DNA of 26,496 nt, from positions 1 to 26,496 of the forward strand of contig JAVZIY010000003.1 of NCBI GenBank assembly GCA_038998005.1, written 5' to 3'. Both the position numbers and the translations under genes were made by a program. Source of the DNA: CALIKW01 sp038998005. Its GTDB lineage: Archaea > Aenigmatarchaeota > Aenigmatarchaeia > CG10238-14 > SCSR01. Positions 1-6,840 of the stretch are shown here, piece by piece; within the stretch, counting starts at the first letter, position 1; each line of letters opens with the position of its first letter. The notes beneath the pieces are model-generated. The model made no database searches and was not told the DNA's origin. It saw only the letters and a program-made list of their open reading frames with translations.

Positions 1-135
1 AGACCTTTTTTTCAGCTTAACATCTATCTGACTCCATGCATTTTCTATCCTGTTTGAAAGAATTATTATCTTGTTAATGTAGTATACTACAACTCCTGCT
101 ATAATAAGTGCCAATATAGCTATTATCCATATCAT
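1..135 (-). CDS. LemA family protein, N-terminal 45 residues (cut by window edge)
   Basis: The reverse strand opens with ATG at 135 and stays open to base 1. Residues 3-20 are one hydrophobic membrane segment, followed by NKIIILSNRIENAWSQIDV and a lysine-rich stretch. The N-terminal membrane anchor followed by N-R-x-x-N/E-A-W-S-Q-I-D-V is the hallmark of LemA proteins, membrane-anchored helical bundles of uncertain role. The start overlaps the stop of the upstream DUF131 gene (ATGA), so the two are probably translationally coupled. Family membership is recognised from the motif; function is not inferable. The rest of the gene lies outside the window. Confidence 0.85.
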   Translation of the reverse strand, partial: MIWIIAILALIIAGVVVYYINKIIILSNRIENAWSQIDVKLKKRS

Positions 136-362
136 CTTATCAATAAATTAAGTAGTAAAATTGATAATATAAACATTCCAGAAAGAATGAGTAATAGATA
201 GACTATAGATTTATCAGTTCCACCAAAAATAGGAAAAGGTCCTATCCAAAGAATAAAGCCTCCTTCAGCTTTAACTTTTCTTTCTGAAATAGTCCCAAAA
301 AATATTAAAATAAAACCTATGAAAATCAAAAAACTTCCGATTAAAATTAACTCACTTCTCAT
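132..362 (-). CDS. DUF131 / TIGR00304-type small membrane protein
   Basis: A 76-residue protein with two hydrophobic helices (about 4-25 and 53-75) separated by a loop holding GGFILWIGPFPIFGGTDKS. This arrangement, with the G-P-x-P-I-x-x-G-T/S-D motif before the second helix, matches the archaeal DUF131 family (TIGR00304), which has no assigned function. The stop codon overlaps the ATG of the downstream lemA-like gene, so the two form an operon. The upstream region to 427 is shared with the divergent nop5 gene. ATG at 362 follows a TTTAA-rich box about 25 bases away, suggesting a leaderless or very short-leader mRNA. Confidence 0.8.
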   Translation of the reverse strand: MRSELILIGSFLIFIGFILIFFGTISERKVKAEGGFILWIGPFPIFGGTDKSIVYLLLILSGMFILSILLLNLLIR

Positions 363-427
363 TATCTTAAGTTAATTTTTTTGTTAAACTTAAATGTTTT
401 ATTTATCTTAAACTTATAGAAATTATT
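363..427. promoter_or_regulatory. Divergent promoter region, DUF131-lemA / nop5-fibrillarin
   Basis: This 65-base gap separates two divergent starts. On the plus strand a TTTTATTTATC box (about 397-407) is centred about 27 bases before the nop5 ATG, the spacing expected for an archaeal TATA box driving a leaderless mRNA. On the minus strand a TTTAAGTTTAA stretch near 385-394 lies at a similar distance from the DUF131 start. Neither start has a clear Shine-Dalgarno sequence. Inferred from spacing only. Confidence 0.5.
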
Positions 428-1486
428 ATGCGATGCTATTTAATTACATCTTTCATAGGAGTTTTTGCCTTGGACGATAATAACAAAGTAATTTCTTTTA
501 GAATTTTTCCTAAGGATCCTGAAAAAATTGCTGAAAAAATTAGAAGCGAAGAAATAATAAAAGAAGAGTCTGAGCTAATGAAAGAGTTGGAGAAAAGGGG
601 GTTTGATGAATTTATTTTTTCGGTTCAAAGAAAGGGAGTAAAATTTGAAAAAGAAAGCAAGGCAGAAAATTTTGTTAAAGAAAATTTGAGCAGTTTAGCC
701 TTAGAATATAGATTTGCTGGGAGCGAGGCAGAGCTGAATGAAATTTTAACTAAAACTGGAATAGAACTTACAAAAGTAAAAATTAAAAAAGCCATAGAAA
801 GGGATAAGCTTGTGGTTCAGGCAATAAATGCGATAGAAGAGATTAGCAAATGTTTGAACATCTTTATTGAAAGGCTAAGAGAATGGTATTCTCTACATTT
901 CCCGGAAATGGATAGAATAGTAAGAGATCATGAAAAATTTGCAAAAATGGTTAAAGAATTTGGCTCAAGAGATAAGATAGAAGAGCTTAGAGATTTTGCT
1001 AAAAAAAGCATGGGAGCTGAGCTAAAGGAAGAGGATATTAAAATACTTCAGGAATTTTCTTCCCAAATTGTTAGCATTTATTCTTTGAAAGAAAAAATTG
1101 AAAAATATTTAGAAAAAATTTTAAAGGATGTTGCACCGAACTTTACAGAACTAGTAGGTGCGACACTTTCTGCTAAGCTTATAGCAAAGGCAGGGGGATT
1201 AGAAAAATTGGCAAAGATGACCTCTAGTACAATTCAACTCTTAGGCGCAGAGAAAGCACTTTTCAAATACTTGCATGGAAGAGGTAAACTTCCTAAGCAT
1301 GGCTTAATTTTCACAAGTTCTTATGTTCAAAAGGCTCCTGAAAAATATAGGGGAAAGGTTGCTAGAGTTTTAGCATCAAAATTAAGCATGGCAGCAAAGA
1401 TTGATTACTATTCTAAAGAAGATAGAAGCGAAAAGTTGAAGAAAGAGTTGGAAGAAAGGATAAAGGAAATTCTAAGCAAAAAGTGA
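428..1486 (+). CDS. nop5: Nop5/Nop56-type box C/D ribonucleoprotein core protein
   Basis: This 352-residue protein is the archaeal Nop5 (Nop56/58) subunit of the box C/D sRNP that directs 2'-O-methylation of rRNA and tRNA. The N-terminal domain (about 1-130), which binds fibrillarin, precedes a long coiled-coil (about 130-235). The C-terminal Nop domain contains GATLSAKLIAKAGGLEKLA, then IQLLGAEKALFKYL, HGLIF, and the KYRGKVARVLASKLSMAAKID helix region that contacts the L7Ae-bound kink-turn. The lysine-rich end is short, as in archaeal members. Fibrillarin follows four bases downstream, the usual archaeal arrangement. The gene appears leaderless behind a TATA-like box at about 400. L7Ae, the third core protein, is not in the window. 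Confidence 0.96.
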   Translation: MRCYLITSFIGVFALDDNNKVISFRIFPKDPEKIAEKIRSEEIIKEESELMKELEKRGFDEFIFSVQRKGVKFEKESKAENFVKENLSSLALEYRFAGSEAELNEILTKTGIELTKVKIKKAIERDKLVVQAINAIEEISKCLNIFIERLREWYSLHFPEMDRIVRDHEKFAKMVKEFGSRDKIEELRDFAKKSMGAELKEEDIKILQEFSSQIVSIYSLKEKIEKYLEKILKDVAPNFTELVGATLSAKLIAKAGGLEKLAKMTSSTIQLLGAEKALFKYLHGRGKLPKHGLIFTSSYVQKAPEKYRGKVARVLASKLSMAAKIDYYSKEDRSEKLKKELEERIKEILSKK

Positions 1487-1490
1487 GTTT

Positions 1491-2162
1491 ATGGAAGCAA
1501 AGGAAACTAAGTTTGAAGGTGTGTTTAAGATTAACGGTAGAATTGCTACAATAAACCTTACTCCTGGTGAGAAAGTTTATGGAGAAGAGCTAATTCAAAT
1601 TAAAGGTATAGAATACAGAATTTGGGACCCATGGAGAAGTAAACCATGTGCTGCAATTAGAAAAGGAATGAAAATTTTACCTATTAGAAAAGGAATGAAA
1701 ATTTTATACTTAGGAATAGCTTCTGGCACTACTGCTTCTCATTTTTCTGACATCATAGGAAAAAATGGGATTATCTATGGTATAGAAATAAGTGAAAGGG
1801 TTTTAAGAGAATTAATACCGCATGCAGAAAAAAGGGGCAATGTAATTCCTATTCTAGCAGACGCAAGAAAAATGGAATACGAAAATTTAATTTTTGGGAA
1901 AGTTGATTTGGTCTACTGCGATGTTGCTGACCCGCAAGAAGTTGAGATTTTTGTAAGAAATTGCAAGAAATTTCTGAAAAAAAATGGATATGGAATGATT
2001 GCAGTTAAAAGTAGGAGTATAGATGTCCTTAAAAAACCAGAGGAAATTTATAGGGAAGTAAAGAAAAAGTTAGAAGAAAATAAACTTGAAATACTTGATT
2101 TTGTTAAATTGGATCCTTTTGAAAAAGATCATGGATTTTTTGTGGTTAAAAAAGAAGAATAA
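1491..2162 (+). CDS. flpA: Fibrillarin-like rRNA/tRNA 2'-O-methyltransferase
   Basis: A 223-residue SAM-dependent methyltransferase, the catalytic subunit of the box C/D sRNP. The N-terminal beta domain (about 1-55) ends in EYRIWDPWRSKPCAAI. The Rossmann core follows: the SAM motif ILYLGIASGTTASHFSDIIG, then YGIEISERVLREL, then DLVYCDVADPQE (the usual D-V-A-Q-P loop, here with the Q moved after P), and GYGMIAVKSRSIDV with the catalytic lysine. It ends FEKDHGFFVV, as family members do. It is cotranscribed with nop5. The coding DNA holds a perfect 24-base direct repeat (1656-1679 and 1683-1706) giving two R-K-G-M-K-I-L units, at a place where homologues have similar but non-identical sequence and the same length. 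Confidence 0.96.
   Translation: MEAKETKFEGVFKINGRIATINLTPGEKVYGEELIQIKGIEYRIWDPWRSKPCAAIRKGMKILPIRKGMKILYLGIASGTTASHFSDIIGKNGIIYGIEISERVLRELIPHAEKRGNVIPILADARKMEYENLIFGKVDLVYCDVADPQEVEIFVRNCKKFLKKNGYGMIAVKSRSIDVLKKPEEIYREVKKKLEENKLEILDFVKLDPFEKDHGFFVVKKEE
1656..1706 (+). repeat. 24-bp direct repeat inside fibrillarin
   Basis: ATTAGAAAAGGAATGAAAAT followed by TTTA occurs at 1656-1679 and again at 1683-1706, identical and in frame (period 27 bases). Both copies encode I-R-K-G-M-K-I-L. The protein has no net insertion relative to the family as I remember it, so the identity may reflect local gene conversion or slippage. Confidence 0.9.
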
Positions 2163-2163
2163 A

Positions 2164-2177
2164 AGGGAAAACTCCCT
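2164..2177 (+). terminator. Possible weak hairpin after fibrillarin
   Basis: AGGGA-AAAC-TCCCT forms a five-pair stem with a four-base loop immediately after the fibrillarin stop codon. It is followed by AAAAAT rather than a T tract on the plus strand, so it is not a classic intrinsic terminator. The remaining bases to 2257 contain no gene I can recognise. Confidence 0.25.
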
Positions 2178-2257
2178 AAAAATCTATTGGCTTAATAAAA
2201 CCAAAAACCCTATTTTTTCCAACCCAGTTAACTCTATACTTTAACTTTTCTCTATCC

Positions 2258-2458
2258 TTAATCAAACTTATATTTATTTCTCCAATCTTCTCCATATACA
2301 TCAACCTTAAAGTTAAAGTTGTTTAGATTTTTTTGTAAATCAACTTTTAAGTTATTTTCTGGGATACTGAGCCAGCAGTCTCGACAAAAAACTCTTTTTA
2401 AACCAAATCCATCTATAAATCTTAAAACCCTTGGTGAGTTACATCTCAAACATCTCAT
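2258..2458 (-). CDS. Small zinc-ribbon protein, unknown function
   Basis: The protein opens MRCLRCNSPRVLRFIDG, then has a second pair in FCRDCWLSIPENN, so two C-x2-C knuckles about 18 residues apart make a treble-clef or zinc-ribbon fold likely in the first 35 residues. The remainder (LKVDLQKNLNNFNFKVDVYG) is unremarkable. I choose ATG at 2458 because a GTGAGG stretch sits just upstream; an in-frame GTG at 2467 would add three residues. An A/T-rich TATA box (about 2484-2500) precedes it. It is monocistronic and I do not recognise the family. Many archaeal proteins of this kind bind nucleic acid or ribosomes, but nothing here shows that. Confidence 0.6.
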   Translation of the reverse strand: MRCLRCNSPRVLRFIDGFGLKRVFCRDCWLSIPENNLKVDLQKNLNNFNFKVDVYGEDWRNKYKFD

Positions 2459-2522
2459 TTTCCTCACTTCTTAAAATTTTAAAATATAAATATACCTACT
2501 TTTCGGGGGACCTCAATTCCGG

Positions 2523-2562
2523 TAAAAATTGAAAATATGTAAAATTTTGGTTTATTTTCAAT
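2523..2562 (-). terminator. AT-rich hairpin terminator of the L1-L10-L12-HD operon
   Basis: Perfect 10-base inverted repeat: ATTGAAAATA at 2528-2537 and TATTTTCAAT at 2553-2562, with a 15-base loop. Read on the minus strand it starts 22 bases after the HD-gene stop and runs straight into TTTTT, so a hairpin plus U-tract would end the transcript. Archaeal termination depends mainly on the U-tract; the hairpin is supportive only. Confidence 0.5.
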
Positions 2563-2583
2563 TAAAAAAGTAAAAATTGGCTT

Positions 2584-3234
2584 TTATTTTGGAAATTTTT
2601 TAATTTCTTCCTTTGCAATTTTTTCAACAACATCCTTTAACATTTCTTCATCGAAAAGAATTAGTTGAATACCTTCTTCTGCCTTCTTTTTTATCTGAAA
2701 TTCTATCATTGAAAGGAAGGAATCACAATAATGCAATATTATAGCTTCTAGAGTTCTCGGCGGTGTTGGCCCTGTCTCTCCAAAATGGGAAGCAATTATA
2801 TGTATTACTTCTTCCGGAAATTTCCTGGCATAAAGCTCAGCAACCCCAAGAAGGGTATGGTCAAGCAAAATTCCTGTATGTTCAACTCCTTTTTCACCTC
2901 TTTTCCATTCAAAAATTTTGGGTATGTCGTGCAATAAGCTTCCCGCTATCAAATAATCCTTTTTAACTTTTAGACCATACCTTTTTTCTAAAACTTCTGA
3001 AACTTTTAAGCAAAGCTCAGTAACTGCTATAGTATGATTAAGAACATCTCTTTCAACAGTAATTTGACCAGATGGGGATGAAACAGTAAAAACAGAAACA
3101 GCTTCCTCTATTTTCATCCTAGGATATTTTTTAAAATCTTCATGTGATAATTTTGGATTTTTAAGAAAATTTATAACCTTCTCTCTTAAATTTTCATCTT
3201 CTATCTTCTGAGCTAATTCTATTAATTTTTCCAT
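2584..3234 (-). CDS. HD-domain phosphohydrolase
   Basis: A 216-residue protein with the metal-binding signature of the HD superfamily: H67 in LNHTIAVTELC, H102-D103 in AGSLLHDIPKIFEW, H126 in LLDHTLLGVAEL, H150 in IIASHFGETG, and D171 in LHYCDSFLSM. This H...HD...H...H...D pattern fits a metal-dependent phosphohydrolase or phosphodiesterase. Relatives include archaeal nucleotide and pterin cyclic-phosphate hydrolases such as MptB, but the substrate cannot be read from sequence. It starts 7 bases after the L12 stop codon with little Shine-Dalgarno, so translation is probably coupled to rpl12. It is therefore the last gene of the ribosomal stalk operon. Confidence 0.85.
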   Translation of the reverse strand: MEKLIELAQKIEDENLREKVINFLKNPKLSHEDFKKYPRMKIEEAVSVFTVSSPSGQITVERDVLNHTIAVTELCLKVSEVLEKRYGLKVKKDYLIAGSLLHDIPKIFEWKRGEKGVEHTGILLDHTLLGVAELYARKFPEEVIHIIASHFGETGPTPPRTLEAIILHYCDSFLSMIEFQIKKKAEEGIQLILFDEEMLKDVVEKIAKEEIKKFPK

Positions 3235-3241
3235 GATTTCA

Positions 3242-3520
3242 TTACCCGAATAAACTGCTTAAACCAGCAACTGCTTCTTCAGCTTTCTTTTCCTCTTCTT
3301 TCTTCTCTTCCTTCTTTTCTTCAACCTTAGTTGCCACTTGGACAGTTGAAACTTCCTTTATTATTTCATCTATATTCTTCCCTTCTAGGCTTGCAACCAA
3401 AGCTTTTAACTTCCCTTCATCTGGCTGAACTCCTGCTGCTTGCAAAACTTTTGTTAAATTCTCTATAGTTACTGGTTGCTTGCTCTCATTTAAAAGCAGT
3501 GCAGCATATATCTCTTGCAC
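3242..3520 (-). CDS. rpl12: Ribosomal protein L12 (P1/L12e), stalk protein
   Basis: This is the acidic stalk protein that recruits translation GTPases to the large subunit. The family core is present: EIYAALLL, then NLTKVLQAAGVQPDE, KLKALVASLEGKNIDEII, an alanine/lysine/glutamate-rich hinge, and the conserved tail ending GLSSLFG. Homologues begin M-E-Y-x-Y-A-A-L-L-L, and here a GTG at 3520 gives exactly that N-terminus with AGAGGTGG five bases upstream. I therefore prefer GTG 3520 (92 residues) over the ATG at 3541, which would add seven atypical residues and leave the Shine-Dalgarno inside the gene. It is third in the L1-L10-L12-HD operon. Confidence 0.95.
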   Translation of the reverse strand: MQEIYAALLLNESKQPVTIENLTKVLQAAGVQPDEGKLKALVASLEGKNIDEIIKEVSTVQVATKVEEKKEEKKEEEKKAEEAVAGLSSLFG

Positions 3521-3563
3521 TTTTACCACCTCTAATTTCATTAATTAAACACACTTAAATATT

Positions 3564-4319
3564 TTAGCTTTTTATCAAATTTTCAAAATTTCTTGCTATG
3601 TTAATTGCTTTGAATAGTAAAAATCCTATATTTTCTTTTGTAGGATATTTAATTCCAATAGATAAACTTAAAGCTCTGGAAAAACCTTCTTTAATTTTTT
3701 CTGGATAAGTATTAACAAGCTCTAAAACATCTTTTTTATAAATTGATCCATTTGAATAAATTGAAACTATATTCAAACTAACTTGAATGGGTTCTATGTT
3801 AAGTTTCCTCAAAATACTTGCCAAAGATGAAGAAATAACTTCTCCCTTTTTCACAACCAAAACATCCTTTTTAATTGCAATCTTTCCTCCCTCAACACCT
3901 GCGGGAATTTTTGCTTTTGAAAATTCACTTATAATAGGGCCGGGAAGCAAATTTGTAGGGCCTGCTCTTATCCAAATATCAGTTGGTGCAATATCACCTT
4001 CCTTTGCAGAAACAAAAGATTTGAGCTCAGCAACTTTTTTGTAGAGAAGAAAAGGCTCTAAATTAGTGAGAACTAAACCAGGTTGAACTGGTATTTCATC
4101 CTTAAATTTCTTTAAATCTTTCCTTTCAACCTTCTCCATCGCAATTTTCAATAAATTCTTCTTAACAATTTTTATTAATGCTTCTTCCCTAATTTTTTTC
4201 CTTATTTCTTGCAATTGCTTAGAAGGCATTTTCATTAAATCTAATAAGCATATAGTCTTATAATTTTCAAGTAAATTCTTCAATTCTTCCACAAGCTTGA
4301 TTTTCTCCTCTCTAACCAT
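3564..4319 (-). CDS. rpl10: Ribosomal protein L10 (P0), short form
   Basis: The 251-residue stalk base protein binds 23S rRNA and L11 and carries L12 dimers. The N-terminal rRNA-binding domain is clear (EEKIKLVEELKNLL, then MPSKQLQEIRKKIRE, KIVKKNLLKIAMEK). The inserted domain follows, with DIWIRAGPTNLLPGPIISEF and IPAGVEGGKIAIKKD. The C-terminal helices that bind L12 begin near 205 but are cut short (ends KAINIARNFENLIKS). The Glu/Lys-rich hinge and the F-G-type tail found in most archaeal P0 proteins are absent. GAGGTG lies five bases before the ATG, and the gap to L1 is 2 bases. Confidence 0.94.
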   Translation of the reverse strand: MVREEKIKLVEELKNLLENYKTICLLDLMKMPSKQLQEIRKKIREEALIKIVKKNLLKIAMEKVERKDLKKFKDEIPVQPGLVLTNLEPFLLYKKVAELKSFVSAKEGDIAPTDIWIRAGPTNLLPGPIISEFSKAKIPAGVEGGKIAIKKDVLVVKKGEVISSSLASILRKLNIEPIQVSLNIVSIYSNGSIYKKDVLELVNTYPEKIKEGFSRALSLSIGIKYPTKENIGFLLFKAINIARNFENLIKS

Positions 4320-4321
4320 TT

Positions 4322-4945
4322 TTACACCTCAACTTTTACTGGCTTACTCATAGTAAGTTTTATAAAAACTTCTGCTATATTTTTCTCCCCTTTTGGAAGT
4401 TTAGTTTTTAAAAATTCTATAACTGTTTTAATATTTTCTGCAACTTTTTCATCTTCCATTTTTTCATTCCCAACAGGGCATTGAATTACTGGAGAATCTT
4501 TTATCTTAATTCTTATCGCTTTTTTATAATCTTCTATTATCTTCTTCACATCGTCTGTAATTATCTTAGGCATCTTACCTCTTGGAGCTAAAAATTGACC
4601 AAGCATCTTACCTATTAAAGGCATAAGTTTTGGTTCAGCCAAGAAAAAATCTGTCTTCCTTGCCAACTTCTTTGCTTCTCTTTTATTTTTTGCCAAAATT
4701 TCTATCTCAGAACCTTTTAAAACAGGAAAATTGACATCCTCTTCTTTTATTATATCACTAAATATAACAATCTTTGTTTCTTTTCCTTTTCCATGAGGCA
4801 AAATCAAATCTTCAGTAAACTTATTTTCTGACTTTTTTAAATCTATTTCCTTTAAGTTAACGATTAAATCAAAAGTTTGAGTAAAATTTCTTTTCTTAGT
4901 TTTTTCCCTTAGCTCTTTAATTGCTTTCAATATTTTCTCGGTCAT
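4322..4945 (-). CDS. rpl1: Ribosomal protein L1
   Basis: A 207-residue L1 protein of the large-subunit L1 stalk, which helps move tRNA out of the E site. Family landmarks are FTEDLILPHGKGKETKIVIF in domain I, FLAEPKLMPLIGKMLGQFLAPRG and KMPK in domain II, then the SPVIQCPVGNEKM region and the closing KLTMSKPVKVEV. It heads the L1-L10-L12-HD operon, with a strong Shine-Dalgarno (GGAGG at about 4949-4954) and a TTTATAAA box about 50 bases upstream. L11, often the first gene of this operon in archaea, is instead near 11 kb. L1 can repress its own mRNA in some archaea; I could not identify such a site here. Confidence 0.96.
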   Translation of the reverse strand: MTEKILKAIKELREKTKKRNFTQTFDLIVNLKEIDLKKSENKFTEDLILPHGKGKETKIVIFSDIIKEEDVNFPVLKGSEIEILAKNKREAKKLARKTDFFLAEPKLMPLIGKMLGQFLAPRGKMPKIITDDVKKIIEDYKKAIRIKIKDSPVIQCPVGNEKMEDEKVAENIKTVIEFLKTKLPKGEKNIAEVFIKLTMSKPVKVEV

Positions 4946-4949
4946 AAAG

Positions 4950-4999
4950 ACCTCCTGCCAAAGCAGTTAAAATCTAATTTGAGGTTAAAATTTATAAAC
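4950..4999 (-). promoter_or_regulatory. Promoter and Shine-Dalgarno of the L1-L10-L12-HD operon
   Basis: Reading the minus strand, TTTATAAA at 4991-4998 is followed about 26 bases later by a plausible start site near 4969, then a leader of about 24 bases holding GCAGGAGG before the ATG at 4945. This is one of the few clear leadered, Shine-Dalgarno-bearing promoters in the window, which fits a highly translated ribosomal operon. Confidence 0.6.
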
Positions 5000-5000
5000 T

Positions 5001-5093
5001 TTATTTATACCTTCTCTTAAATCCTTTTTTATAAACTCTTCTACCCTTTTTCCTTTTTTCCTCTGGCTCGATTTCATCCAGATCTATTCCCAT
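5001..5093 (-). CDS. 30-residue basic ORF (possible microprotein)
   Basis: ATG at 5093 to TAA at 5001 encodes 30 residues, starting MGIDLDEIEPEEKRKKGRRV and ending YKKGFKRRYK: an acidic N-terminal third and a strongly basic C-terminal two-thirds. It lies just upstream of, and on the same strand as, the L1 promoter. Codon choice (GAT, GAA, AAA, AGA/AGG) resembles neighbouring genes and it fills an otherwise empty gap. There is no clear Shine-Dalgarno; an AT-rich stretch upstream could drive leaderless expression. It does not look like L41e or another small ribosomal protein I know. It may be a real RNA- or ribosome-associated peptide, or chance. Confidence 0.35.
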   Translation of the reverse strand: MGIDLDEIEPEEKRKKGRRVYKKGFKRRYK

Positions 5094-5135
5094 AATTAAT
5101 ATTTTTAACTTATGAAACCTTAATTTACAGAAAGA

Positions 5136-5144
5136 TTTAAAATA
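5136..5144 (+). promoter_or_regulatory. TATA box of the nifS-iscU operon
   Basis: TTTAAAATA centred near 5140 lies about 30 bases before the ATG at 5170, giving a leader of only a few bases. No Shine-Dalgarno is present before that ATG, so the message is probably nearly leaderless. Confidence 0.45.
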
Positions 5145-5169
5145 GATTAGTTAATTAATTAGTGAGAAA

Positions 5170-6330
5170 ATGAAAGTTTACATGGATTATGCAGCAACCA
5201 CTCCTGTAGATCCAAGAGTTCTTAAAGCTATGCTTCCTTATTTTTCGAAAAAATTTGGAAATACGATGAGTTTATATTCTATCGGAAGGGAAGCAAAAAA
5301 AGCATTGGAAGATTCTAGGGAAAAGATTGCAAGTCTAATAAATGCAAATCCAAGTGAAATAATTTTTACTGGAAGTGCAACAGAAAGCAATAATTTAGCA
5401 ATAAAAGGAGTTGCTTTTGCTAATAAGGAAAGAGGCAAACACATAATAATTTCTTCGATAGAGCATCACTGTGTTCTAAATTCTGTTGAATGGCTAAAAA
5501 AGCAAGGTTTTGAAGTTAGTTATTTAAAAGTAGATAAGTTTGGGCTAATTGATTTAAATGAACTTGAAAGTTTGATTAGAAAGGATACAATTTTAGTTTC
5601 GGTAATGCATGCAAACAATGAAATTGGAACTATTGAGCCGATAAAAGAGATAGGAAAAATTTGCTCAGAGCATGGAATTTATTTTCATACAGATGCTGCT
5701 CAAAGCTTTGGAAAAATTTTAATAGATGTTGAAAAGTTTAATGTTGACTTATTAACAGCAAGCTCTCACAAAATTTACGGCCCAAAAGGAGTTGGTTGTT
5801 TGTTTATAAGAGAGGGAGTAAAAATTGAACCTTTGTTGCATGGAGGGGGGCATGAATTTGGCTTGCGCTCTTCAACTGTAAATGTGGCAGGAATAGTTGG
5901 TTTTGCAGAAGCTGTTGAAATTGCAAGAAAAGAAATGAAAAAAGAAAGCAATAGGTTAAATAAATTGAGGAAAAAACTTGAAAAAGGGGTTTTGAAAATT
6001 GAAAAATCACATTTAAATGGGCATCCTGAAAAAAGATTGCCAAATATTTCTAACTTTTGGTTTGATTTTATAGAAGGTGAAGCTCTAATTATGTATCTAG
6101 ACCAAAAAGGAATATCAGCTTCAACTGGCTCTGCATGCTCCTCAGAAAGTTTGGAGCCAAGTCATGTTCTACTTGCTATTGGCTTAAAACCCCATCAAGC
6201 TCATGGAAGCTTAAGGTTAAGCATAGGAAGATTTACAAAAGAAAAAGAAATTGATTATGTTTTAAAAGTTTTGCCCAAAGTTGTTGAAAAATTGAGAAAA
6301 ATTTCTCCATTCAAAGGAAAGTGGAAATAA
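5170..6330 (+). CDS. iscS: Cysteine desulfurase (NifS/IscS family)
   Basis: A 386-residue class V PLP enzyme that removes sulfur from cysteine as an enzyme persulfide for Fe-S clusters and thiolated tRNA. Landmarks are MDYAATTPVDPRVLKAMLPY at the N-terminus, IIFTGSATESNNLAIKG (PLP phosphate binding), HH at 99-100, HANNEIGTIEPI, HTDAAQSFGK, the PLP lysine K201 in TASSHKIYGPKGVG, HGGGHEFGLRSST, and the catalytic persulfide cysteine C323 in STGSACSSES. It is cotranscribed with iscU, whose ATG overlaps this stop codon, so it most probably serves Fe-S assembly. Confidence 0.95.
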   Translation: MKVYMDYAATTPVDPRVLKAMLPYFSKKFGNTMSLYSIGREAKKALEDSREKIASLINANPSEIIFTGSATESNNLAIKGVAFANKERGKHIIISSIEHHCVLNSVEWLKKQGFEVSYLKVDKFGLIDLNELESLIRKDTILVSVMHANNEIGTIEPIKEIGKICSEHGIYFHTDAAQSFGKILIDVEKFNVDLLTASSHKIYGPKGVGCLFIREGVKIEPLLHGGGHEFGLRSSTVNVAGIVGFAEAVEIARKEMKKESNRLNKLRKKLEKGVLKIEKSHLNGHPEKRLPNISNFWFDFIEGEALIMYLDQKGISASTGSACSSESLEPSHVLLAIGLKPHQAHGSLRLSIGRFTKEKEIDYVLKVLPKVVEKLRKISPFKGKWK

Positions 6331-6836
6331 TGAAAAGAGAATTTTTCCCATACCCAAAAGAGATAATTAAGCATTTCAGGCATCCAAAAGGCTTGGGTAA
6401 GCTTGAGGATGCGGATGCTATAGGAAAAGCCGGAAACATTCTTTGTGGAGATGTGCTTTGGTGTTATATTAAAATTGAGAAAAAAGGAAAGAAAGAAATA
6501 ATTAAAGATATAAAAATAGAAGTTTTTGGATGCTTGGTTGCAATAGGAATTTCTTCCTTACTAACTCAAATAGTAAAAGGAAAAAGTATAGAAGAAGTTT
6601 TGGAGATGAAGAAAGATGATATTCTTAAAAAAACTGGTCCATTACCTCCAATTAAAGTTCATTGCTCAGTTTTAGCTTTGGATGCTTTACATGAAGCAAT
6701 TTACAATTATTTTGTTAAGAAGAAAAGAAAAATTCCTGAAAATTTGAAAAAAGTTCATGAGAGGATTGTTAAAACTTTGGAAGAAATAGAGAAAAGACAT
6801 AAAGAATTTTTGAAGTTAGAGGAAAAACTAAAATAA
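6330..6836 (+). CDS. iscU: IscU/NifU-type Fe-S cluster scaffold
   Basis: The scaffold protein on which Fe-S clusters are built from sulfur supplied by the desulfurase. All three cluster cysteines and the aspartate that modulates release are present: C39 and D41 in GNILCGDVLW, C68 in VFGCLVAIGISS, and C112 in KVHCSVLALDALHEAI. The usual G-N-P-x-C and F-G-C-G-A-A motifs are altered to GNILC and FGCLVA. The C-terminal 40 residues form a charged helix beyond the normal IscU end. I choose ATG at 6330, which overlaps the iscS stop (TAATGA); a GTG at 6321 would add three residues. HscA/HscB are not nearby. Confidence 0.93.
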   Translation: MKREFFPYPKEIIKHFRHPKGLGKLEDADAIGKAGNILCGDVLWCYIKIEKKGKKEIIKDIKIEVFGCLVAIGISSLLTQIVKGKSIEEVLEMKKDDILKKTGPLPPIKVHCSVLALDALHEAIYNYFVKKKRKIPENLKKVHERIVKTLEEIEKRHKEFLKLEEKLK

Positions 6837-6840
6837 ATAA

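Noticed and set aside
2494..2525. GC-rich patch (CGGGGGACC ... CCGG) upstream of the zinc-ribbon gene as an RNA element
   Set aside because: It stands out in base composition, but I found no stable stem or known riboswitch pattern, so it stays unassigned.
3287..3330. Purine/pyrimidine-rich CTT tract as a microsatellite or regulatory repeat
   Set aside because: It is simply the Glu/Lys hinge coding sequence of L12.
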